Origin: Ostreococcus lucimarinus CCE9901
Lineage: Eukaryota > Chlorophyta > Mamiellophyceae > Mamiellales > Bathycoccaceae
NCBI RefSeq assembly: GCF_000092065.1
Contig: NC_009374.1
Span: forward strand, 310,001-374,000
DNA length: 64,000 bases
Direction: 5' to 3'
In this document: in pieces, positions 48,289-56,544 of the stretch
Layout of the letters: each line of letters starts with the position of its first letter
Position numbering within the stretch: the stretch's first letter is position 1
The notes under the pieces: generated by a model
Told to the model about the DNA's origin: nothing
The model's input: only the letters and a program-made list of their open reading frames with translations
Databases searched by the model: none
Made by a program: the position numbers and the translations under genes

Positions 48289-49344
48289 ATGGATCGACAC
48301 GCGTTCTTCGCCGCGCAGGCGTGGTTGACGGCGACGACGACGCGCGCGCGCGACGGCGCGCGTGCGAGCGACGACGGCGACGGCGACGACGGCGCGACGC
48401 GCGAGCGCGAGGAGATATACGCCGGGACGTGCTCGTTTTCGTGCGCGGACGAGGAGCAGTACGAGACGCGGGCGATCGCGACGATGGACGGCGACGACGC
48501 GGCGGACGACGGGGAGGACGACGCGGCGGACGACGGGGAGGAGGACGCGGCGGAGAATGGAAGAGGGCGACGGCGCGCGCGGCCGCGCGGCGCGCTGGCG
48601 AGAGATGCGCAGCACTTGACGTTCGGGACGACGGCGACGCTGCGCGACCCGGCGAGCGTTCGAGTGTCGTTCGCGGCGGTGAAAACGACGTTCGGAGCGA
48701 GCTCGGGAACGGGGTCGGGATCGACGAGCGTGGGGGATGCGACGACGGCGAACGCGCGCGCGCGAATTGAGCTCGAGTGTGAGCTCGACGGTCAGACGTA
48801 CAGGATGTCGACGCGAACGTGCCGCGCCGTCGTGAAATCGTTCAAGGAGACGGCGCGATCGGGGCACACCGAGGCTTTTCCGCGGTATTTGAGCGTCATT
48901 TTCCCTCACGTCACCATGAACGTATACTCTGCCGCGGAATCCGACGCTTCGTGGGACGGTTTGCGCGCGCTCGCGCGCGCTTTGACGGACCCCGCGCTCG
49001 CGACGACGAAGACGACGACGACGACGAGCGAAAACTACGACGACGGACACGACACCGACCCCGACGGAAACGATCCGAGTCCAGTGGGCGTGGGGAAGCC
49101 GAATCCTCTTCCACGTTCGATCGGGAACGAGATCGATCTCGAGACTGTCGCGCTCGCGGACGCCGACGCCTTTGCCGCGCAGCGTTTCGCCGCCGACGCT
49201 CTCTGCGACGCCGCTCGGCTCCTCGTCGCCGACGGCGATCCGTGGCGAACGCTTTCGCACGACTTGCTCGCTCACGGCGTGCGCGACGTTTTCGCGGACG
49301 ATCCATCCGCGTACGCCGGGCGCGCTTTTCCAGGCGACAAGTAA
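48289..49344 (+). CDS. Acidic protein of unknown function
   Basis: 351 residues from the ATG at 48289 (MDRHAFFAAQAWLTATTT). The first about 105 residues are rich in Asp, Ala and Arg (DGDDAADDGEDDAADDGEED). A more ordered middle follows (IELECELDGQTYRMSTRTCR, AFPRYLSVIFPHVTMNVYSA), then a low-complexity Thr/Asp linker and a helical tail (ALADADAFAAQRFAADALCD, LSHDLLAHGVRDVFADD). There is no signal peptide, membrane segment or catalytic motif I recognise. The balanced amino-acid content of the middle and end supports a real gene. Confidence 0.6.
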   Translation: MDRHAFFAAQAWLTATTTRARDGARASDDGDGDDGATREREEIYAGTCSFSCADEEQYETRAIATMDGDDAADDGEDDAADDGEEDAAENGRGRRRARPRGALARDAQHLTFGTTATLRDPASVRVSFAAVKTTFGASSGTGSGSTSVGDATTANARARIELECELDGQTYRMSTRTCRAVVKSFKETARSGHTEAFPRYLSVIFPHVTMNVYSAAESDASWDGLRALARALTDPALATTKTTTTTSENYDDGHDTDPDGNDPSPVGVGKPNPLPRSIGNEIDLETVALADADAFAAQRFAADALCDAARLLVADGDPWRTLSHDLLAHGVRDVFADDPSAYAGRAFPGDK

Positions 49345-49703
49345 AAGCGTGGACATCCAACCGGGCGATGCGAATCGTCGTATGCGTAAACAGTATGCTC
49401 ATGCGAATCGACAGGGGAGGGCGCCAGCGTGGTTGTCGCGAGGCGCGCCCGCGCCCGTACACCGAGTCGTGCGCTTTCGTCCTGTCGGCGATCGCGCGCG
49501 CGCGGCGCCGAGCGCTCGATCGCGAACGTTCATCCGTAAACGTCTCGATCGCACGCGCGCGCGTCGCGGACGGACGCGTCGTCGCGCGAGCCAGGCGACG
49601 CGCAAAGATCGACGCTCACGCGTTTTCACCCTTCGCGCGTCGTTCACGCGTTTTCCGCGCTTGACGACGCCGCGCGCATCGCACGCGCGCGCATCGACGC
49701 GAA
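49345..49703. promoter_or_regulatory. Intergenic region carrying the 16-bp CGTATGCGTAAACAGT motif
   Basis: 359 bp between two plus-strand genes. An exact copy of CGTATGCGTAAACAGT lies at 49379-49394, 34 bp after the upstream stop codon and about 310 bp before the KH gene start. The rest is GC-rich with no supported gene. Confidence 0.45.
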
Positions 49704-50801
49704 ATGAGCGGTGATGGTTTTTTTACGTTCACCGACGCCGATCCGAGCCAGTGGCTGCCCAAAGGGATCGTGGACGAGCGCGAGGAACACGATGCGGGGG
49801 CGTACGCGTCGTTCGCGCTCCCGCAAGGCTCGGCGAGCAGGAGCGCGAGCGACGACAATTCTAGAGGCTCGTTCGATTCGTTTGGGGTGAAATCAAAAGT
49901 GCTCGGGAGCGTGTTGTACGATGATGAAGGATTGATTCCGCTGGGGCTCGGTGGACACGCGTACGTGGACAAGTCGACGTCGCCGAAGAGCACGGCGTCG
50001 CCGACGGCGGCGTTCGTGGCGGATGCGGAGTTCGGCGCGGCGGCGGCGAGTGGATCGAGATTACGTGGGCCTTCTGGTCCTCGACGCGCTGGTCAAGGAG
50101 TCGAGGAAGAAGAACAGCAAGTGGCATCCATAGAGGTCATGGCGAACGGTGGTTTGCGACTGCGCGTGACGCTGCTCGCGGCGGGATTCGTCATCGGCGC
50201 CAGCGGAGCGTCGATTCGAGAAATTATGCGTCACACCGGTTCGACGATTCAGTCTTGGACGCAGCAACCCGAAATGGGGGTATATCATCGTCCATGCCGC
50301 GTTTTCTGCATCCAAGGCTTGCCCGAATCCGTCATGGCGGCCTCGAATATCATCCACGAAGCCGTCGAGCGATACAAGGAGTTGTGCGAAGGGAAGCGCC
50401 GCGGAGAGTTTGTGCAGCGATTGCAGTACATTCGCGGCGTTGAATTCTCGTACCAACCGCCTCCGAAAAATGCTGTACCAAATGCTGCCTCCGTGAATGG
50501 CGCCACTCGTCAAGGTACGAATCCACTCCTGATGCCGAGGCAACCGACGAATGCGGCGAATGAAACCATGCGCCTCCTCGCCGCCGCGCAGGCGCAGCGA
50601 GCCGCTATGCAACATTACCAAAACCTTGCGACACAATCCTACGCCGCGGGGTTAGCCGCCGGTGCTAAGATGGGTCATGTTCCGGCGATATCGGCGATGT
50701 CGGCGATGCCAGACTCTGAGAATCCTTTTGCCGCCGCTCAAATGCCGAACCCAAGTGATTTTTTCACCGCGTTCAGCGCGCAAACTCGCCCGAATGTTTG
50801 A
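49704..50801 (+). CDS. KH-domain RNA-binding protein
   Basis: 365 residues. The first about 145 residues are low complexity with Ser, Ala and acidic residues. A single KH domain occupies about 150-225: GGLRLRVTLLAAGFVIGASG then ASIREIMRHTGSTIQSW, with the GxxG loop as GASG, and RPCRVFCIQGLPESVMAASN as the last strand and helix. The C-terminal part is Ala/Gln/Met/Asn-rich, typical of disordered tails in RNP proteins. Single-KH proteins bind single-stranded RNA or DNA; the target is unknown. Confidence 0.88.
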   Translation: MSGDGFFTFTDADPSQWLPKGIVDEREEHDAGAYASFALPQGSASRSASDDNSRGSFDSFGVKSKVLGSVLYDDEGLIPLGLGGHAYVDKSTSPKSTASPTAAFVADAEFGAAAASGSRLRGPSGPRRAGQGVEEEEQQVASIEVMANGGLRLRVTLLAAGFVIGASGASIREIMRHTGSTIQSWTQQPEMGVYHRPCRVFCIQGLPESVMAASNIIHEAVERYKELCEGKRRGEFVQRLQYIRGVEFSYQPPPKNAVPNAASVNGATRQGTNPLLMPRQPTNAANETMRLLAAAQAQRAAMQHYQNLATQSYAAGLAAGAKMGHVPAISAMSAMPDSENPFAAAQMPNPSDFFTAFSAQTRPNV

Positions 50802-50932
50802 TTGTACTGTCCAAGCGACGAATCTCAAGATTGTTGAACGAAGAGTTGATATTGAAGATATATAGCCAACCTTGGCGAATTCGCATGTAACCATTAGCGC
50901 CTTGAAAACTGATATTTTGTTTCTACAACAGT

Positions 50933-51622
50933 CTACGGCCTCGAAAAACGCAGAGGCTTGTCTCGCAAGTAATAAAGCTTTGCTCTGCGCACTTTCCTAC
51001 GCTCGACGACTTCCATCGCCTTAATATTCGGCGTGAACAGCGGAAACGACCGCTCGACGACGAGATTTCCTATCGCGCTTCGCAAGGTAAAGCTAGATCC
51101 CATCCCTCTGTGCCGCTTGGCGATGCAAATCCCCGTAAACGTCTGCGTGCGCCTGTTATTCTCCGGCACTTCGAGCGTCAACTTCACCACATCTCCCGGT
51201 CGAAACGGTACGATCGCGCGTTCTTTCGCCAACTCCTTCATGTGTTCCCTCTCAAGCGTCTCCATGATGTGTCCACATCGCTTAAAATAGCTCTTCCTTT
51301 TCCGCAGCGCCCGCGTCGGCGTCCACGGCGCCGCGCCGCCGCCCGCTTTCCCCCATCCCTCTTGCGTCGCCCCGGCCTCGAAGCTCGTCATCGGCGCCTC
51401 CATCCCGCGCGCCTCCGGTTTCAGTTTCTTCGTCGCGTTCGATCGATCGTGTTTGATCGCGCTCGCCGTCGACGTCGCGATCGCGCGTCGTCCCGTCGTC
51501 GCGCATCCGCGCGCATCGATCGTCGTCCCCGTCGTCGCGCGTCCCGCCTCGCGCGCGCCGCGCTCGCCCGCGCGCGCGCACCGCTCGAGCGCGCGTCCGA
51601 GCGCGCGCCACGCGAACGTCAT
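50933..51622 (-). CDS. Organellar ribosomal protein bL19
   Basis: 229 residues from the ATG at 51622. Residues 1-60 are Arg/Ala/Thr-rich (MTFAWRALGRALERCARAGE...), a mitochondrial or plastid presequence. The core IVPFRPGDVVKLTLEVPENN, RRTQTFTGICIAKRHRGMGS, SFTLRSAIGNLVVERSFPLF and the tail VERRKVRRAKLYYLRDKPLR is bL19, which sits at the subunit interface of the large ribosomal subunit. The long extension before the core is more like mitochondrial L19. Its start is 114 bp from the divergent Met-tRNA formyltransferase gene. Confidence 0.92.
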   Translation of the reverse strand: MTFAWRALGRALERCARAGERGAREAGRATTGTTIDARGCATTGRRAIATSTASAIKHDRSNATKKLKPEARGMEAPMTSFEAGATQEGWGKAGGGAAPWTPTRALRKRKSYFKRCGHIMETLEREHMKELAKERAIVPFRPGDVVKLTLEVPENNRRTQTFTGICIAKRHRGMGSSFTLRSAIGNLVVERSFPLFTPNIKAMEVVERRKVRRAKLYYLRDKPLRFSRP

Positions 51623-51736
51623 TTCGCGCCTCGCCGCCGTCCCTCGGCCGCGCCGCGTCCGATCGCGTCGTCGCGCTGTGCCGCCGCCCGAGGGTTACGC
51701 GCGCGACCGCACCGCGCGGCGCGCGTCGCGCTCGGC

Positions 51737-52930
51737 ATGCTGCGCGCGCGGCGCGCGTGCGAGGCGCTGATGCGCGCGACCGCGCGCGCGACGGCGTCGA
51801 CGCCCGAGGCGCGGGCCGGGGCGACGCCGACGCGCGCGGGACGCCGACGCGCGCGAAGGACGGTGACGCGGCGAACGACGACGACGCGCGCGACGGGACG
51901 CGAGGACGCCGATGGGGCGACGAGGAAACGACGCGTGGTGTTTCTCGGGACGCCGGAGTGCGCGAAGGAGGTGCTGGCGCGGGTGCTGGACGCGGCGGAG
52001 GGGAGGGAGAGCGCGTTCGAGGTCGCGGCGGTGGTGTCGCAGCCGGGACGACCGCGAGGGCGAGGAAGGAAGAGCGATGAAGCGGCGCCGAGCCCGGTGG
52101 CGGAGTTGGCGCTGCGGCGAGGGATGGCGGAAGACAGGGTGCTTTGTCCGGAGAAGGCGAACGAGGAGTGGTTTCTGGACGCGCTGCGCGCGCTCGACGT
52201 CGACTTGGCGGTGACGGCGGCGTACGGGAACTTTTTACCGCAGAAATTCTTGGATATTCCGAAATTAGGGACGTTGAACATCCATCCGAGTTTGTTGCCG
52301 CAGTGGCGAGGGGCGGCGCCCGTGCAACGCGCGTTGGAGAGTGGACAGAGCGAGACCGGCGTGTCGGTGGCGTACACCGTGCTCAAAATGGACGCCGGTC
52401 CCGTCCTCAGACAAGTCACTCGACCGCTTAAAGGGGATGAAAAGGCGCCTGATCTCTTGACTGAGCTCTTCGAGACGGGCGTGGGGGCGTTGTTGGAGGA
52501 ATTACCGTCGGTATTTGCCGGCGACGCGGCGGCTCGAGCGGTGCCTCAGAGCGAGGAAACGCTCAGCCACGCCGCGAAAGTGAGCCCAGAGGAGGGTGAA
52601 TTAGACTTCACGAAACAGTCCGCACTGGAGTGTCACAATAAAGTGCGTGCATTTGCGGGTTGGCCCGGAACGAAAGCGACTTTGAAGATTAAGGCAAACG
52701 GGGACGAAGAATCGAAAGAGGTGGTGCTCAAAATCATCACCACTCGTGTCTCTGCCGAGGGAGATGAAAAGGCGGCGAACGGTCAAGTCGAGGTAACGAA
52801 AAAATTACTTCGCGTACCATGTGCAGGGGGCGGTTGGTTAGAGGTGCTCGAGGTTCAGCCCCCCGGAAAGAAAGCGATGCCGGCGAACGCTTTCATCAAC
52901 GGGATCAAAGGCTCAACCGTCTTCATTTAA
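51737..52930 (+). CDS. FMT: Methionyl-tRNA formyltransferase
   Basis: 397 residues from the ATG at 51737 (MLRARRACEALMRATARA). Residues 1-65 are an Arg/Thr/Ala-rich targeting peptide. The enzyme begins with RVVFLGTPECAKEVLARVLD; the catalytic segment is GTLNIHPSLLPQWRGAAPVQ, with the Asn-His-Asp triad represented by N and H in LNIHPSLLP and D in YTVLKMDAGPVL. The C-terminal tRNA-binding OB domain follows (VRAFAGWPGTKATLKI, FINGIKGS). It formylates the initiator Met-tRNA in mitochondria or plastids. Sharing a promoter with bL19 fits joint control of organellar translation. Confidence 0.95.
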   Translation: MLRARRACEALMRATARATASTPEARAGATPTRAGRRRARRTVTRRTTTTRATGREDADGATRKRRVVFLGTPECAKEVLARVLDAAEGRESAFEVAAVVSQPGRPRGRGRKSDEAAPSPVAELALRRGMAEDRVLCPEKANEEWFLDALRALDVDLAVTAAYGNFLPQKFLDIPKLGTLNIHPSLLPQWRGAAPVQRALESGQSETGVSVAYTVLKMDAGPVLRQVTRPLKGDEKAPDLLTELFETGVGALLEELPSVFAGDAAARAVPQSEETLSHAAKVSPEEGELDFTKQSALECHNKVRAFAGWPGTKATLKIKANGDEESKEVVLKIITTRVSAEGDEKAANGQVEVTKKLLRVPCAGGGWLEVLEVQPPGKKAMPANAFINGIKGSTVFI

Positions 52931-52972
52931 TCTCTAGCTCATTATCATAGCACAGCAGCTAAAGCTAAAACG

Positions 52973-53896
52973 CTAAAAGTCGTCATCGTCGTAATCACCA
53001 TCCGAATCATCCGCCCTTCGCATCGACTCGCCCGGACGTAACGCCCGTATGTGCTTGTGCGGGTACGTCCGACCGCACGTCTCGCATGGTTTATTCACTC
53101 CAAATAACTCCTCATCGCTAGCATCATCGTTCTCTTCGTCCGATGATGCATCGCTATCGACGTTTGTGACGGTTTTTTCAGCGAACGGATGTCCAGGAAG
53201 CGCGTCGTGCTTCGCCAACCATCGCGTCACGCGTTCTTCTTCAAAGTTTTCCGCGCCACCGAAGTCGTCGAGCGCGCACGTCGTAAACGTCAATCGCCCG
53301 CGCCTAAATATCAGCATCGCCGGAAGCGCGCTGATACGATGTTGTCGCATCAACGCCGAGTCGTGACTTGGCCTTATGCGCACGAACTTCGTTTTAGCGA
53401 ACACGGGCGCCAAGTCATCGCACACCTCGTCGATGCGAGCGCACTGCTCCGCGCCCTCCAACACCAGGTGCGCCACCACCCTCGAGCTCGCCCGCACGGT
53501 CTCCCCCAGCGCACTCTCTTTTATTTCCACGTATCTCGCTCTTCGTGCCTCCGCCGCGGCGATCGCCGCCGCGCCTTTAAGCTCTCGTAAGCGCGCCTCT
53601 TGAATCTCTCGCAGCGCCTCGTCGTCGTCGTCGTCACCGTCTGATCTCGCCCAATCTTCGTCGTCCGCGTCTTCTTCGCCGCATTCCCCGACCACGCCTT
53701 CCGCGATTCGCATCCTCGCCGTCGAGCGATCGACTTCGCGCAGCTCGCCGAGCATGCGCGCCGCTTCTTTTTGTTTCTTCACGTCCTCCTCGCAGCATCC
53801 ACCTGGCCGAGGAATGTGCGCGCCCGCCTCCCCCATGGCGTCCAGTTCATCGTCCACCCACGTGCGACACGCGCCGGCTTGACAGTCCACGCCCAT
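52973..53896 (-). CDS. Phosducin/TXNDC9-like thioredoxin-fold protein with zinc-like tail
   Basis: 307 residues. The centre (about 90-220) matches TXNDC9/phosducin-like proteins: EIQEARLRELKGAAA, YVEIKESALGETVRASSRVV, AHLVLEGAEQCARIDEVCDD, KTKFVRIRPSHDSALMRQHR and ISALPAMLIFRRGRL. There is no redox CxxC in the thioredoxin fold, as usual for this family, which regulates CCT chaperonin. Unusual additions are a cysteine-containing N-terminal segment (GVDCQAGACRTW, GGCCEED) and a tail with CETCGRTYPHKHIRAL, which could bind zinc through C-x2-C and H-x-H. Divergent from the methyltransferase gene at 54009. Confidence 0.85.
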   Translation of the reverse strand: MGVDCQAGACRTWVDDELDAMGEAGAHIPRPGGCCEEDVKKQKEAARMLGELREVDRSTARMRIAEGVVGECGEEDADDEDWARSDGDDDDDEALREIQEARLRELKGAAAIAAAEARRARYVEIKESALGETVRASSRVVAHLVLEGAEQCARIDEVCDDLAPVFAKTKFVRIRPSHDSALMRQHRISALPAMLIFRRGRLTFTTCALDDFGGAENFEEERVTRWLAKHDALPGHPFAEKTVTNVDSDASSDEENDDASDEELFGVNKPCETCGRTYPHKHIRALRPGESMRRADDSDGDYDDDDF

Positions 53897-54008
53897 GAGG
53901 TCGCCGAGCGCGTCGTCCGAGCGCGCGCGCGCGTGTGACGACGGGCCGATGATGCCGCGTAAACCCTAGGTCGGGCCGCCCGCGCGGCTCGGCAGAGCGC
54001 GAAGCGCG

Positions 54009-55196
54009 ATGCTCGTCCGACGCCCGCGCCGAACGGCGCGCGCGAGTGCGATCGAAAATGTGTTTCGAGCGCGATGCGCGCGGTTCGCGGACGCGGCGCG
54101 CGGTGGCGAGGCGAGCACGAGCGGAAAGATGCCAGAGAAAGATGGTGTCGTCGACGTCGAGGGAGCGAAAGCGAGAGCTCGCGCGCGCGCTGAGATGCTC
54201 AAAGATGAGGAGTTGGCGTCGAAAGTGCGAGCGATGATGGTTTTTGATCGAGACGTCGTGCGCGCGCACAGAGATCGAGCGGCGTACTTGCAGAATGAGG
54301 CGCTGAAACGCAGGCCCGAGCGCGCGCCGGATGGGTTGTTGGACGAGCTCGCGAGGCGTTTGTTGGATCGGTTGTTCGATATCAAACGCGGATTTAAGCG
54401 CGTGGTCGTGCTTGGTGGTGCGAGCGAAGCGATCACGCGCAGATTATTAGCGGAAAGGGACGATGTGGAGAAGATTGTCGTCGTGGATTTGTCTCAAGAT
54501 ATGCTCAATTTCGTCGAGCGGCGCATCGGAGCCGAGCCAAGACGGCGAGACGGAGCGCCTGTGGAGGTATTGTACGTGCAAGGAGACGAAGAGAATTTGC
54601 CCATTCAAGAAAATTCGGTAGATGCCGTGATTAGTTGCTTAGGATTGCACTGGGTGAACGATTTACCCGGCGCCATGTCGCGCGCGGCGGCGGCGCTCGT
54701 TCCGGATGGTCTCTTCTTGTCGTGTATTTTTGGTGGTAACACTTTACAGGAGCTTCGTGTGGCGTGCGCGCTCGCCGAGACCGAGCATGAGGGTGGTGTT
54801 AGCCCTCGAGTCTCGCCTTTAGCGCACGTGCGCGATTGTGGGAGCTTGCTCGGTCGAGCCAACCTCACGCTTCCCGCCGTCGACGTCGACATCGTCACCG
54901 TCGGCTACGCCTCTCCCGACGAGCTCGTCGAGCATTTGCGCGCCATGGCCGAGACCAACTCTGGGTTAATGCGTCGTCATCTTCTCCCTCGCGCCACCGC
55001 GCGCGCGGCGAGCGCGATGTATTCCCAAAAGTTCCCCGCCCCCGACGCCCCCGACCCCGGCGCCGTCGAAGCCACGTTTGAGATCCTGTACATGACCGGC
55101 TGGCGTCCTCATTCGAGTCAGCAGACGGCCAAGCAGCGCGGCACCGCCACGGTGTCTCTGAGCGACTTGCAAAAGCACCTCGACGGCGACGCGTGA
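54009..55196 (+). CDS. NDUFAF5: NDUFAF5-like complex I assembly methyltransferase/hydroxylase
   Basis: 395 residues. Residues 1-40 form a mitochondrial presequence (Arg/Ala-rich). The domain opens with MVFDRDVVRAHRDRAAYL, diagnostic for NDUFAF5, then SAM-binding RVVVLGGASEAITRRLL, VVVDLSQDMLNFVERR, LPIQENSVDAVISCLGLHWV then NDLPGAM, and the late block FLSCIFGGNTLQELRVACAL. Human NDUFAF5 hydroxylates an arginine of complex I subunit NDUFS7 early in assembly; the role here is inferred from the close match. An alternative start at a downstream Met (MPEKDGVVD) would lose the presequence. Confidence 0.92.
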   Translation: MLVRRPRRTARASAIENVFRARCARFADAARGGEASTSGKMPEKDGVVDVEGAKARARARAEMLKDEELASKVRAMMVFDRDVVRAHRDRAAYLQNEALKRRPERAPDGLLDELARRLLDRLFDIKRGFKRVVVLGGASEAITRRLLAERDDVEKIVVVDLSQDMLNFVERRIGAEPRRRDGAPVEVLYVQGDEENLPIQENSVDAVISCLGLHWVNDLPGAMSRAAAALVPDGLFLSCIFGGNTLQELRVACALAETEHEGGVSPRVSPLAHVRDCGSLLGRANLTLPAVDVDIVTVGYASPDELVEHLRAMAETNSGLMRRHLLPRATARAASAMYSQKFPAPDAPDPGAVEATFEILYMTGWRPHSSQQTAKQRGTATVSLSDLQKHLDGDA

Positions 55197-55668
55197 CGCT
55201 CGACGCAAGCCGCGCCGCCGCGACGGAGCGCGCCTTGTAACGCGTACGAGCAAACAGTCAGCCCAACCCGATGTGAAGTTTTATGATTCACGAAAAAGTC
55301 GGACAAAAGATTCGTTCCCGCGCATTTTCGGAGCGCGCCTTGTAACGCGTACGAGCAAACAGTCAGCCCAACCCGCCGCGACGCCATCTCGATCGAAATC
55401 CGACGCGGTCCGACCGACCGCGGCGGTCGGATCGGCGGCGCGGGTGCCGCGCGCGCGGCCGGCTCGTCCGCACACGACGACGGTCGTCGCGATCCGCGAG
55501 CGCACGAACGCGTCGAACGACGGACGACCGCGCACGTCAACGTCTCTCTCGCGCGCGCGGTGCACCGCGCGCGCGCGCCGACGAACGCGCGTCGACGGAC
55601 GTCGATCGCGAGACGTTGGAAACCCTCGCGATCAGAGGACGACGAGCGCGATCGGCGACGCGCGCGCG
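55197..55668. promoter_or_regulatory. Intergenic region with a 47-bp perfect direct repeat
   Basis: 472 bp between the methyltransferase and bHLH genes. A 47-bp block occurs twice without mismatch, at 55224-55270 and 55329-55375 (start-to-start 105 bp). It contains GTACGAGCAAACAGTCAGCC, related to the CGTATGCGTAAACAGT motif seen upstream of other genes. The rest is GC-rich. Probably promoter DNA of the bHLH gene that has undergone a local duplication. Confidence 0.6.
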
Positions 55669-56442
55669 ATGGACGGCGCGACGCCGACGGCGGATTGGTT
55701 GAGCGACTTTTTTGACTCCTTTGACGCGGATGACGTCGGGGCGTTCGACGGCGCGAACGCGTTCGCGGACGTGCCGACGGAGGTGATCGGGGGTGAGGGC
55801 CCTAGGGTTCGAGCGGCGGGGACGAAACGAAAGGCGACGGAGGAGGCTGACGGGAGTCAGGATGAACGCGTCGCGGTGACGGCGACCTCGGTGGCGGCGA
55901 CCTCGGTGGCGGCGACCACGGCGGCGGCGACCACGGCGACGGGACGCTCGAATGTGTTGAGCGAAGGGGCGAAGAAGACGAAGAGCACGCGGGAGAAGCG
56001 TCGACGCGACGTTTTGAACAGTCGCTTTGAGGAGCTCAGCGCGGTGCTCGAACCGGGTGAGTCGCAGGGTGAGTCGCAGTCGAAGGCGACGGTGGTGTTC
56101 GCGGCGACGGAGTTGATCAAGCGACTGCGTGTCGAACACGCGAGGTTAGCGAACATGATCATGCGATTCCAAGAGGATAACCTGCTAAAGACGGAGCTCA
56201 CCCAAAAGCTCGCTGCGGAACGCGATCAACTCATGCAAGAAAAGACGCATTTATTGCGAGAGAAGCTTCGCATCGAGGCACAGTTACAAGGTTTCTTGAC
56301 GAGCATGCCGTTTGCGTCTCCCGCGGATGGCATGGTGTCCACGAAATCGGCGAGCGGCGTCGCGGCGTGGACCGTGCCCATGCCCTTCATGCCGGCGAGC
56401 GAAGAAGGAGAAGACGTCACCTTGCGCGCCCCTGTGGCGTAA
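55669..56442 (+). CDS. bHLH transcription factor, ILR3/IVc-like
   Basis: 257 residues from the ATG at 55669; the upstream open frame crosses the direct repeats and is not used. An acidic start (DWLSDFFDSFDADDVGAF) may activate transcription. The basic region and first helix read KSTREKRRRDVLNSRFEELS then AVLEPGE, followed by a loop and second helix KATVVFAATELIKRLRVE that runs into a long leucine-rich coiled coil (LTQKLAAERDQLMQEKTHLL). The combination of a REKxRRDxLNxRFxEL bHLH with a continuing zipper resembles plant subgroup IVc factors such as ILR3, which regulate iron and stress responses. The Ala/Thr/Val repeats near 75-95 come from a GGTGGCGACCTC-type duplication in the DNA. Confidence 0.88.
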   Translation: MDGATPTADWLSDFFDSFDADDVGAFDGANAFADVPTEVIGGEGPRVRAAGTKRKATEEADGSQDERVAVTATSVAATSVAATTAAATTATGRSNVLSEGAKKTKSTREKRRRDVLNSRFEELSAVLEPGESQGESQSKATVVFAATELIKRLRVEHARLANMIMRFQEDNLLKTELTQKLAAERDQLMQEKTHLLREKLRIEAQLQGFLTSMPFASPADGMVSTKSASGVAAWTVPMPFMPASEEGEDVTLRAPVA

Positions 56443-56544
56443 CCAATTGTCTTATGACAAATCGACATGATTTACAATTGTACCTAAAATATCCTAGTCC
56501 TAGTAATTTGTGATCATTTGTAATTTGTGATCGCAGAAAACGAA

